Positions 8,001 through 15,713 of a stretch of 16,583 nucleotides of DNA are shown here, piece after piece. The stretch is from Hemicentrotus pulcherrimus (lineage: Eukaryota > Echinodermata > Echinoidea > Camarodonta > Strongylocentrotidae). Numbering within the stretch: position 1 is the stretch's first letter; the number at the start of each line of letters is the position of its first letter. Location: contig BEXV01002779.1 in assembly GCA_003118195.1 (NCBI GenBank), positions 20,719-37,301 on the forward strand. Direction: 5' to 3'. The notes under the pieces were generated by a model. It saw only the letters and a program-made list of their open reading frames with translations, was not told the DNA's origin and did not search any database. The position numbers and the translations under genes were made by a program.

Positions 8001-8749
8001 GTATAAAAAAAGACAAAACGCATTCAGTAAAACAATAATTAATTTAATAATGAGTGACAATTAAAATAAACGGCTGGAAAGCCCATTTTCAGCGACATCG
8101 TTATGATGGCGCTGGTTTTCCGCGGGGACAAGAAATCGTACAGTAAAACAACACAATTTCGGTAAACAAACGAATAAGACAAAAATGGCAAAACATCAAT
8201 TTACCAAACAAAAAAAACAGTAAGAAAAGAAACTGATTATTATAACAGAATAGTGTGGAGTAAACTTCAAATAAATGCGTTCTCTCGTCACTCTCTACGG
8301 CTACTAAGGTCTTAATATGTTGTTCACACAAAAACTACAGCAAAAATATCTACAAGAATCAAGTTTCGTAAGCTGTCCGTCAAATTTCTCTAAACAGAAG
8401 AGAATGTATCACAGTTGCGTAACGTCAGTGGTAACACGGTTACGCTTAACCTCTATAGGTAACGGTTCTGTTACAATAATTTTTCCTGGGTTTAGGAAGG
8501 GCAATATTATATTGATTTCGAAGTGTTTATCTAGTACCTCTCAAAGAAGAAAAAAATATAATTTGGAGTCAGGCCATGTAGTATTTTTAACATCACGCCG
8601 TATTGACAAAGTGCCCCATTTTCGGATGTCATGCAATTGTTAATTGCCAATCGAAGATGAATCGGGGTGCACGGTTAAGCATCATGATCTTTAGGTGAAG
8701 ATAAGACACAATTTCAGACCCAGGATTGCAAATGAAGCCATATTTGGGT
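8001..8749. other. No gene recognised; longest open frame in the window (8317-8643)
   Basis: The plus-strand frame 8317-8643 (108 codons, ATG start) is the longest in the window. Its product is serine- and basic-rich, with no signal peptide, membrane segment or motif that I recognise. No splice context or repeated copy supports it. In AT-rich DNA a frame of this length over 16.6 kb is not surprising. The minus-strand frame 8101-8331 is equally unsupported. I would not call a gene. Confidence 0.4.
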
Positions 8750-9135
8750 AAACTTGGCAGAAAGTGGCAATATTTATTTCAAATGTATTCATTTATGCAT
8801 GTACAACGTCGGGACATGGTCAAACATAAAGTAATGATACATGAAAAAAAAAGAAGTATTGGGTGGGAAAGTAGGCACAGTGCAAATATTATTTTAAAGT
8901 AGCCCCTGACTTACTTTTTTCCCTTCAGATAACGGCTAATTTTATTCTGGGAAGTGCCTCAATTTCAGTTTTACGGAATTTTCTTTTCCCCTTCTGATAA
9001 GGGCCTTTGCGCATTTTATTCCTATCACACACACCATGAGATAAGTGTCCCATTCTTCAAATTGTTCCCAGTGTCACCTAAAAAAACTGCCATTTTTCGT
9101 AAATCTAAGTTGTTATACCAAGCGACAGAAAAATC
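8750..9135 (+). repeat. Y repeat copy 2
   Basis: This aligns with Y copy 3 from ATGCATGTACAAC...GGGACATGGTCAAACATAAAG (8811) and with both other copies in GATAACGGCTAATTTTATTC (8928-8947), GGGAAGTGCCTC, CCCCTTCTGATAAGGGCC and AAGTGTCCCATTC. The AGTGCCC units are more decayed than in copy 1. GGGTGGGAAAGTAGGCACAG near 8860 corresponds in position to the G-rich tract at 4697-4735. This suggests that the G-rich end and the AGTGCCC units belong to one element. The 83-codon frame at 8954-9205 is an artefact of the repeat. Confidence 0.6.
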
Positions 9136-9264
9136 AAAACACATCGGAAATAAAGTGTTACGAATAGGCATCAAGCTGCTTGTCCTTATTAACAAAGCTC
9201 ATTAATTAGAATTGGGGATGTTCCTTCGCAAGGAATTAGTTATTTGAAGGGAAATAAAAACAAA
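9136..9264. other. No feature seen
   Basis: Short AT-rich interval between Y copy 2 and the G/C-clustered segment, without recognisable content. Confidence 0.4.
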
Positions 9265-9440
9265 ACGGGGTTCAAGGTTATTAACCCTCATCTACCCAGG
9301 ATATTTTCTCTAACAATATCCCGGGGGTTGCTATACCCCTTCCAAAAGAGGGGTGCAATGATTATCAACATTTGATACCAAATCTAGGAAATTCAATTAT
9401 TGCCCGAAAATCTTAGGGGGAAGGACTGAATCCCCTGGCA
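9265..9440. repeat. Segment of clustered G/C runs with overlapping hairpins
   Basis: GGATAT (9299-9304) pairs with ATATCC (9316-9321). GGGGT (9324-9328) pairs with ACCCC (9335-9339). The overlapping CCCCT (9336-9340) can instead pair with AGGGG (9349-9353), giving two mutually exclusive stems. More G and C runs follow at about 9416-9421 and 9432-9436. It stands out from the AT-rich surroundings and looks like a mobile-element end (TTAACCCTCATCTACCCAGG at 9281-9300), but no partner end was found. Confidence 0.35.
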
Positions 9441-9654
9441 TATTTTGTTCTTCGATTTTCCTTTCTAAGCGAAGTACATATAGAACTCCGAGAATATGTT
9501 AAAAATATGGATACAATGGAAAGATAATGAAAATTCAGCTTTTTATATCTCCATGCGTTCAATTAATTGTTTTTGTCACAGTCATATCAATTTTATATCT
9601 TCCTATACAAATTATGTTGTATGTATCGTGCTGATCGGAGCATTCATAAATTGC
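9441..9654. other. No feature seen
   Basis: AT-rich DNA holding the first half of a 100-codon plus-strand frame (9496-9798). Its N-terminal half is isoleucine-, asparagine- and lysine-rich, as expected by chance in AT-rich sequence. Confidence 0.4.
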
Positions 9655-9780
9655 ATAAGGCCCCAGCAAGTCGATCCCCAGGGCGCAGACGGCAGTGGCC
9701 CGGCAGATGTGACTATAAGCAGTCGTGCAGTAACATATAATAACTTCAATTACCTTCGCTGCCTGCCGCTAAAAGGGATA
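9655..9780. other. GC-rich patch, possible element fragment
   Basis: The base composition rises sharply in ggccccagcaagtcgatccc and cagggcgcagacggcagtgg, then GATGTGACTATAAGC (9708-9722). That last string resembles the right end of the MITE at 4271-4491 (AATGTGACTATAGC). This could be a solo end of a related MITE. It is also open in two frames (for example PQQVDPQGADGSGPADVT in the 9496-9798 frame), so a small exon is conceivable. I see no branch point, acceptor or donor that would settle it. Confidence 0.3.
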
Positions 9781-10664
9781 GTTGAGTTCTTGATTTAGAC
9801 CACAAATACCTAGCAAAGTGCATGGTTATTGGTTTTATTCTTATTTATGACATTCACAGTGCTCTTTTATAGTTTAAGGACCTAAAATTGCTACAAAGGT
9901 AATTTAAGGCCCCAAAATTTGTAAAATTTAGCCAATACGAACATTCCAATTAAGCTCCTCTTTCCCAAAAATATGGTGACCGTTAAAGAATTAATTAATT
10001 GATAATAAAAAAGAAAAAAACACGAACCGGCTAGTTGTGCGTATTATAACCAACACGAAAAGCCAACAAAAAGCCAACATCGGCATTGGCTGAAATAACA
10101 CGTATTAGGCGCTATCTGTTTTTTTTTAAACGCCTGGTTCAAATTATCGAGTATTTGTGAGGCACTGTGGGGCATAACACAAATATTATAAATTGTTATA
10201 TTTATTGGTATTTCTGCCGTTTCTGAAAGGATTTCGATTAAATAAAGATGAACTTACTATTTAGATTGCTTGTTCTTTCATATTTGACACTCATTTTTTT
10301 TTTTCATTATCTCACAAACAAGATATTTTGTTCAGCGCCCTCTGCAACAAAACTCAACTATCCATTTAAATCAACCCTGTTACCCCACAAGACATGGCCT
10401 TGGAAAAAGACATACGTTAGTTTCATATAATTTCAATATTACCATATTAACAAGTTTACCTCCGACATCATTTCTCGCTCAAAGTGTCATTTTAAGAAAC
10501 TTTTTAAACGTTGATCGTATTGTTCGACGAACAGATGGCCGCGCTCGTGAAAAGTTTGATCTTAATCACAGAAAAGCTATCTCTTGAAAATTCCTCCGTG
10601 TAGAAATTGAATGGGAAAAAAGAGGGTCAGATTTTAAAGTGCGACAGGTGGGTCAGAAAGAAGT
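9781..10664. other. No gene seen
   Basis: AT-rich stretch. TTTAAGGACCTAAAATTGC (from 9875) and TTTAAGGCCCCAAAATTTG (from 9903) form a short imperfect direct repeat. A 60-codon plus-strand frame at 10248-10430 starts with a leucine/phenylalanine-rich segment that mimics a signal peptide. It includes a T11 run, has no supporting context, and is most likely chance. Confidence 0.45.
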
Positions 10665-11060
10665 TCGGTCAATAAGCCATCGTACCTAAATGTTTTATGA
10701 TAAATAATGAATACATGATTCAATATAATGGAAGGAGAAGAAGATGACAGAAGCAAAGTCGCTACATACATGCACAGTCGCTTGAAAGCTAGAATAAACT
10801 GGATGGTGATTATGATTATCTAGATGAGCATTTTATTATAAACATATGTTGGCAGCTTGGTTTCGGAGAGCTTAAGTGGTGAGATGCTTTTGAATTTAGC
10901 ATATCGTACAGTATGACGTTGGTGCACAGCTGCACTTACGTAGTTGCGCACCACCAAACATGCACGTTTGTTACACGGTCAGAAAAATACCAAACATTTG
11001 TTGGATACCACAAACCAGGTGAGGCGTTTGACTATTGCCTCTTTAAAGTTTAAAGTGCTG
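10665..11060 (+). repeat. X repeat copy C (exon-like 10856-11018)
   Basis: Shared blocks are GCCATCGTACC (10676), AATAATGAAT (10703), GAAGAAGATGACA, GGTGATTATGATTAT and an ACATATGTTGGCAG acceptor-like site ending 10855. The core follows to 11018, then GTGAGGCGTTTG. From ATG at 10913 the frame is open for 35 codons to the donor and reads MTLVHSCTYVVAHHQT...CTF...SEKYQTFVGYHKP, with a final G split across the junction. Upstream of that ATG the frame is closed (TAA or TGA), and the exon-like interval is 163 nt, two bases shorter than in B. Of the four copies, C has the longest intact core. After the donor, GCCTCTTTAAAGTT matches copy D (GCTTCTTTAGAGTT). Confidence 0.7.
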
Positions 11061-11245
11061 AGTTACTCGTATTTTGATGTGTTCAACAATTGAAAAAGAA
11101 TGCTGGGTATACATTATTTGATATAAACTGAACAAATAAATCAAAGTTTGTTTACTCTCGGATTTACCGTTTTTTTGTTATTAAGTGTTGAAATTGGCAT
11201 TTTTCAGCCAACGCAAGCGTTCAATTCTGAAAAGCTTACTCACAG
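11061..11245. other. No feature seen
   Basis: AT-rich sequence following X copy C, without recognisable coding content, repeats or RNA genes. Confidence 0.4.
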
Positions 11246-11325
11246 TCACGTGATGCAAGTCGGGATTTGACGTCACCACTGACGTCACTCGCAGTAGTGT
11301 TGACCGTGCGCTGATCGCACAGCGC
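11246..11325. promoter_or_regulatory. Cluster of palindromic CRE and E-box sites
   Basis: TCACGTGA (11246-11253) contains a canonical E-box. Two perfect cAMP-response palindromes TGACGTCA lie at 11268-11275 and 11280-11287, start to start 12 bp. Next come GTGCG (11306-11310) with CGCAC (11316-11320), and GCGCTG (11308-11313) with CAGCGC (11320-11325), as overlapping inverted repeats. The patch is GC- and CpG-richer than its surroundings. Known TGACGTCA sites bind CREB/ATF dimers, so an enhancer or promoter is possible. No transcript start or gene can be tied to it. TGACGTCA also occurs three times in the mobile insertion at 14862-16057, so an element origin is equally plausible. Confidence 0.4.
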
Positions 11326-12244
11326 CGGGCAGCCTAAAGATCTAACGGTCATTGACACACTAAAAACTATTTAATCCCAAACTTATGTTAAAACTTCAAT
11401 CAAAACATTTAATTACAGACAGGATATGATTTGTTTAGTGGAAAGATGAATTTTGTGAAGTCGTCCACATAGGAAAATGTTCATATGAAGCTTTTTTTCC
11501 AGCAGACTTGAGTCTCTTGACCCATGCAACTTCCAGCGATCACCATCACAACAATCTCATCGGCAATAGACAACCAAATTCTGTGAATCTCATCATGGAG
11601 TTAACGATCTCATAGAGGAAATTGGGATTTATGCGATACATATTTCACTCATCGAGGCTAGCATCTCTTTTTTCTTGAAGTTTGGGAGGAATCTTTTGCA
11701 AAGTAAATGTTATAAAATAAAACCAGTCCAGATTTTTCGTGTATACTATGACATTGCGAACACATTGTACGGATAAGGCAAACAGCCTTAGTAGGTCGAG
11801 TATGTCCGTGACGTAGTATGCCGAAATTTGCATATAGAGGTCACTTCGATCGTTTCACAAAGGGGCTGGAGAAACGAATTGGGTAGTGTGATAAACCAAA
11901 TTATAAACTCTAATTTAACATACTTCCAGATTGAGTTTTTTGAAAATTCAAAGAGCATATTGATAGTGAGAATATACACTTCTAGATTATACAATAAAAA
12001 CCATGATTTTTTTCTACAAATCACTCAGCACTTTAAACAAAAAAGAGAAACAGAAAATTGAAACTTTCATTTCATTCGATAATAATTCAGTTTAATTTTC
12101 CTATCCTAAAAACGGTAAAGATTATCCTCTTCATATTTTGAATCGCTAGATATATTTGGAGAGCCGAGCAACTAATTAAAAATAAGACAAACAAATAGGA
12201 TAAGAATTCCACCTGAAGGCGTAGTAAAGACGAAATATCAGAAA
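11326..12244. other. No gene seen
   Basis: AT-rich DNA with overlapping open frames on both strands at 11645-12061 (62-78 codons). None has a recognisable domain, and frames that are open on opposite strands at once point to composition rather than coding. I see no repeat match inside the window. Confidence 0.45.
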
Positions 12245-12690
12245 GGGTCGATGTTTGTATTAAATCGAATCATACATGCAATGAAATGGTTGGGACATGG
12301 TAAAATAAAGAGTAATATCTATTTTGCAAAATGTTAACAAATATACGATAAGTAGAGGGTAAAGTACAGAAGTGGTTTTCCATGGGGGTGGGTGAGGAAA
12401 GAAGCACAATTTTCATTCTAATTTAAGTAACCTCTAAGTGCGTATCTTTTGCCCGAAAAAGGACAAAAAAAATCAGCAAGTGCCTTCCTTTTTTTTTTTC
12501 TAATGAGTGTTTTCCCCTTCCGATAAGCGCATTTTCGTTAATGTTAAAAGTATCCGCTTCCAAATTTAATGGGTGTCCGTTCCTTTAAGAAAATAGGTTT
12601 CACTAGTCGATTTCGTAAGATTCCCATTTGGCTTTCTACCAAGTGCACTATAAAATGAGTGTCCCTTTCTTCTTAGGTTTTCCAATTGTA
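12245..12690 (+). repeat. Y repeat copy 3
   Basis: This aligns with Y copy 2 at CATACATGCAATGAAATGG and GGGACATGGTAAAATAAAG (12292), and with copies 1 and 2 at AGCAAGTGCCTTCC (12476), a CCCCTTCCGATAAGCGCA block and ATTTTCGTTAATG. More decayed units follow: GGGTGTCCGTTCCTTT, AAGTGCACTATAAAATG and GAGTGTCCCTTTC. TGGGGGTGGGTGAGG near 12383 is the positional counterpart of the G-rich tracts in the other copies. Confidence 0.55.
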
Positions 12691-12899
12691 ATCATAACAA
12701 ATGTATTTGTATCGTTATCTAGAAAGATATTTATATTTCATACTTTTTCTAGAATGATATCCTTTTCTTAAAACAAAATGATGCTCTGTTGCTGATTGAA
12801 ACATTTCTTAAAATTCAGAAACAACTCAAAAGATTATACAAATACAGAACGAAATAAACTGCAATCCCCCAACAAACAAATTACGCGTGCCAAGCCTAA
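12691..12899. other. No feature seen
   Basis: AT-rich interval up to the left boundary of the duplicated segment at 12900. Nothing recognisable. Confidence 0.4.
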
Positions 12900-13753
12900 A
12901 TTCTAAAGTCCTGTAATCTGAAAAAGAGCGAAGGAATTCAATGAACACACGTTACTTTGTCATCTTCTCTTTCAAGTGGAACCTTATTATCTTGTCTAGT
13001 TGTATAGAAGTGTTTGGAATTTGTTGTAAAAGGTTTCTTTGTTTCTCTTTTTGTTCTCCTCTATTTCAAGAACCTTTTTTTATTGAAGAAATAAAGACAT
13101 TTTCAGGACTTTAATTTTGGGTTAATCTCAGACCTTTGTAATATACGAAAGAGAACGTGGGAACATTTTCCCTTTGAAAACCATATTTCATAATATTAAG
13201 AAAAACTAATGAGTAAACAGAAATAGGAATGAACATAAATTCGTGAACATGTGCTGTAAATCTGATGGTATTTCGATTTGTTGTCACTCACCGGTAAAAG
13301 GGCATGTCTATGGCTATCAGTTATACATCAGGTGACCGGGATGTCTGTCCTATAACTTCACTTCTCAATATCACTCTTAATACAAACACATATCACACTA
13401 ATTATATTGTTGTGGGACATCCTGACAACGACTACTGAAAGCCGGCCGTTTATTCAGCATAAATGTTTTGGCTAGTTCCTTTAGGAACCTGGACCGCACA
13501 TGGACTATGGTTAAAAGTAACACAGGTAAAACAGAACGAGATCAACAACTCTGGAAACCATAAGACCCATGTCGTACAATAAAGTAAATCACCGCTAGAA
13601 TGATTCAATTACATCATAAATTGATGCCACGCCCTAATCTCCGTGGCGGAAGCTCGCACACGTGTACGAGCTGTCAATGTAAATTGCATTCAACCTACAT
13701 TTGACTGCTATACAATCGTAACATAGACACATTGTATTAAGTCGTCCCCGACT
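12900..13753 (+). repeat. Duplicated segment, copy 1 (uninterrupted, empty site)
   Basis: This begins ATTCTAAAGTCCTGTAATCT and is repeated from 14554 onwards. Similarity is uneven. The first 100 bases are nearly identical, about 13000-13200 has several indels and substitutions, and 13395-13735 matches 16225-16570 with about five differences, mostly in the last 40 bases. Copy 1 reads AAGAAAAACTAATGAGTAAAC at 13199-13219, where copy 2 carries a 1.2-kb insertion, so this is the empty site. Copy 1 also has CATCAGGTGACCGGGATGTCTG near 13327-13348 where copy 2 is shorter. No gene is recognised inside; a 39-codon frame starting ATGTTTTGG near 13462 is identical in both copies but otherwise unsupported. 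Confidence 0.92.
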
Positions 13754-13858
13754 GAGTGGGCATGGAATAGGATTAGAGTCTTACCAAAGCACATTATCTA
13801 CTTGATTTCGAACCCGAAAACGGGAACACGGCTCTTCCAATGAGCCTACATGCAGGGG
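13741..13858 (-). mobile_element. tRNA-derived SINE, copy 3 (minus strand)
   Basis: Read on the minus strand, TAGGCTCATTGG (13848 to 13837) is A-box-like and is followed by AAGAGCC, as in tRNA heads. GGTTCGAAATC (13814 to 13804) is a B box with one mismatch. The tail GTGCTTTGGTAAGACTCTAA corresponds to the TTCTTTGGCAAGG / CTCTTGGCAAGAC blocks of the two forward SINEs. A CCCACTCAGTCGGGG-like segment resembles their CCCACCT/CCCATG blocks. A and B boxes are closer than in a normal tRNA, so the head has lost about 10 bases. Its far end coincides with the last bases shared with copy 2 (AAGTCGTCCC at the window end). Confidence 0.65.
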
Positions 13859-13859
13859 A

Positions 13860-14225
13860 GAATGATAAAGAAATAATAGTTAAACAATCATCGATGAAAG
13901 GAATGACAATAATATGACCCCTCCCCCATCCCAGAATAACAAAACGTACATGCGCGTAAAGAAAACTGGAAATTGAAATAAGCTGCATATTTATTATGCT
14001 TATTGGCACTACCAGTATATTATGAACATCTGTCTTCAGCTTAGTTTCAGGAAGCAAAGGTGTTGGGATGTTGTTGAATATATCAGCTCATGAAAAATGT
14101 ACAGCTACACTTACGACGTTGCTTACCACAAAAGCTGCACGTTCCAAACATTGTCAAACAAATACCAAGCATTTGTCGTATGTCACAAACCAGGTGAGGC
14201 GTTTGGTTATTGCTTCTTTAGAGTT
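13860..14225 (+). repeat. X repeat copy D (exon-like 14040-14193)
   Basis: Blocks shared with B and C include GATAAAGAAATAATAG (about 13864), TATTGGCACTACCAGTATAT, CATCTGTCTTCAG (acceptor-like, ending 14039), TTAGTTTCAGG, AGCTGCACGTTCC, AATACCAAGCATTTGTCG and CACAAACCAGGTGAGGCGTTTG. From ATG at 14097 the frame is open for 32 codons to the donor and ends ...CTF...SNKYQAFVVCHKP with the shared split G. The exon-like interval is 154 nt, 11 shorter than in B, and is frameshifted or stopped upstream of 14097. It lies between the two copies of the duplicated segment, directly beyond SINE copy 3. Confidence 0.7.
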
Positions 14226-14552
14226 AAAATAAAAGGAAAATTAAACAGTTGATACTGTCGTTATATTCCACAGTAATTCAAGTGAATTGATTTTCAGAGT
14301 TTGATTCGACAAGGAAAAGGGAAATCAGAATATGTGATTGTCGGGGCGGCATTCATGTTATATAGCACCATCCATCCATGACATTAATTTTTCAGACAGT
14401 TATTAAATAAGCAACATTGGTTATGACTTTCAAAATCTAAATTCATTTTTGTCGGCAACTTTTAGTGCTACAATATGAGGGAAAATAATATTGTGATTTT
14501 GGTGTGAACATGTATTATTCAGCTTTAGTTGAATAGCATCGTCGTATACAAT
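14226..14552. other. No feature seen
   Basis: AT-rich sequence after X copy D, ending at the single unresolved base. No repeat, frame or RNA gene recognised. Confidence 0.4.
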
Positions 14553-14553
14553 N
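14553..14553. other. Single N, likely assembly join
   Basis: This is the only ambiguous base in the window. It lies exactly one base before the start of the second copy of the 12900-13753 segment. A lone N at a repeat boundary suggests a scaffold join or polished gap rather than a random low-quality call. Confidence 0.7.
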
Positions 14554-14942
14554 ATTCTAAAGTCCTGTAATCTGAAAAAGAGCGAAGGAATTCAATGAAC
14601 ACACGTTACTTTGTTATCTTCTCCATCAAGTGGAACCTTATTATCTTGTCTAGTTGTTTGATATTTGTTGTAAAAGGTTTCCTTTGTTTCTATATTTGTT
14701 TCCTTTGCTTGAAGAACTTTTTTTTTTTTAAATTAAAGGAGGAATAAGGACATTTCCAGGCCTTTCATTTATGGTTAATCCCAGACCTTCGTCATATACG
14801 AAGGAGAACGTGGAAACATATTCCCTTTGAAAATCATATTTTATAATATTAAGAAAAAATAGATTTGCAATACTTGTTTGGAACAAGTATAGGTAGGCTG
14901 GTTCAACTAAAATTTGAGACAAAATGAAGTGCATATTTGAGA

Positions 14943-15208
14943 TAGCTAATTGCCTCAGCTACAACATACTCAAAGTTCAGCGTAAACGATGCTAAATTAA
15001 CGACGGAGATATTGCTCGCGAAAGACGGGAATGTAGTATCCAGTTTTGAGAAAAAAATCATGTTCAGTAGAGAATACACGCAAAATGTGAAAAATTGACA
15101 TTCCACCTTTAATCGCAAATATACGCCATGATGCCTTTGTCAAAATGTAAAATTGTGGGTACTGCATTGGTAGACAATTGTCTCAGCTAGAACATATCAA
15201 ACTTGAGA
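14943..15208 (+). repeat. Internal direct repeat within the insertion
   Basis: TAGCTAATTGCCTCAGCTAC (from 14943, continuing AACATACTCAAAGTTCAG) recurs as TAGACAATTGTCTCAGCTAG (from 15171, continuing AACATATCAAACTTGAG). The spacing is 228 bp, and by eye about 30 of 38 positions agree. Internal partial duplications of this kind are common in non-autonomous elements. The 71-codon minus-strand frame at 14903-15118 is an accident of this sequence. Confidence 0.65.
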
Positions 15209-15447
15209 AGAAAATTGATCAATATTTACAGAGATACGCTTGATTTTCCAAAATATGCTGACGTCATAATATCCAAATTGAAATTATGAGTTCGGAGCCC
15301 ATTCTGATGACGTCATGAGTTAATTGAGGGTCAAATCATATCTCCGATTCATACTCTAACAAAATATGAAAACAAAAATTGAATCACCTTGTATCCTAAA
15401 GAGTTACAATGGATTTTGTTTTTGCCTATATATGCTATGTATTTACA

Positions 15448-15713
15448 AGAGCTCGCGCGCACGGAAGTTTTTGTTAAACGGTCGATCATTCCGTTATTAA
15501 TAGTCATAAAGAGACAAACATGGTATCAATTTGTTTGTAAACATATGTGAAATATTATGAAAGAAAACAAAATGGCGATTCTATGTTGTGTAATAGTTTT
15601 ACGCGCGCATGAGCGTGTGCGCGATTTTGTATAAAATTCTTAGAATGGCCTAAAACATATGCAAAATGATTTTGATACGATTTTGAGCATTTTAAAATTT
15701 AGCGCGCGCGCGT
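15448..15713. repeat. Alternating CG/CA tracts within the insertion
   Basis: Three short alternating purine-pyrimidine tracts, GCTCGCGCGCACG near 15451, ACGCGCGCATGAGCGTGTGCGCG near 15601 and GCGCGCGCGCG near 15702, are embedded in AT-rich sequence. Such tracts can adopt left-handed DNA under supercoiling. Here they are simply a compositional mark of the inserted element. Confidence 0.6.

Noticed and set aside
8317..8643. Longest open frame (108 codons) as a gene
   Set aside because: No recognisable domain, no repeat or splice context, composition like the surroundings; length is within chance for AT-rich DNA of this size.
9299..9353. Riboswitch
   Set aside because: Alternative stems exist, but there is no adjacent gene, no known aptamer core, and the context is animal repeat DNA.
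10248..10430. Small secreted protein (hydrophobic N-terminus, then basic, WPWKK)
   Set aside because: The hydrophobic segment is produced by T-runs including an 11-T tract; no promoter, splice sites or second copy supports it.
11788..12061. Frames open on both strands over the same interval
   Set aside because: Simultaneous openness on both strands with no homology reflects AT-rich composition.
13804..13848. Functional tRNA gene on the minus strand
   Set aside because: A and B boxes are about 10 bases too close, no anticodon arm or acceptor stem can be formed, and the downstream sequence matches the SINE body.
14903..15118. 71-codon minus-strand frame as a small protein
   Set aside because: It lies wholly inside the non-coding insertion, overlaps its internal repeat, and has no recognisable content.
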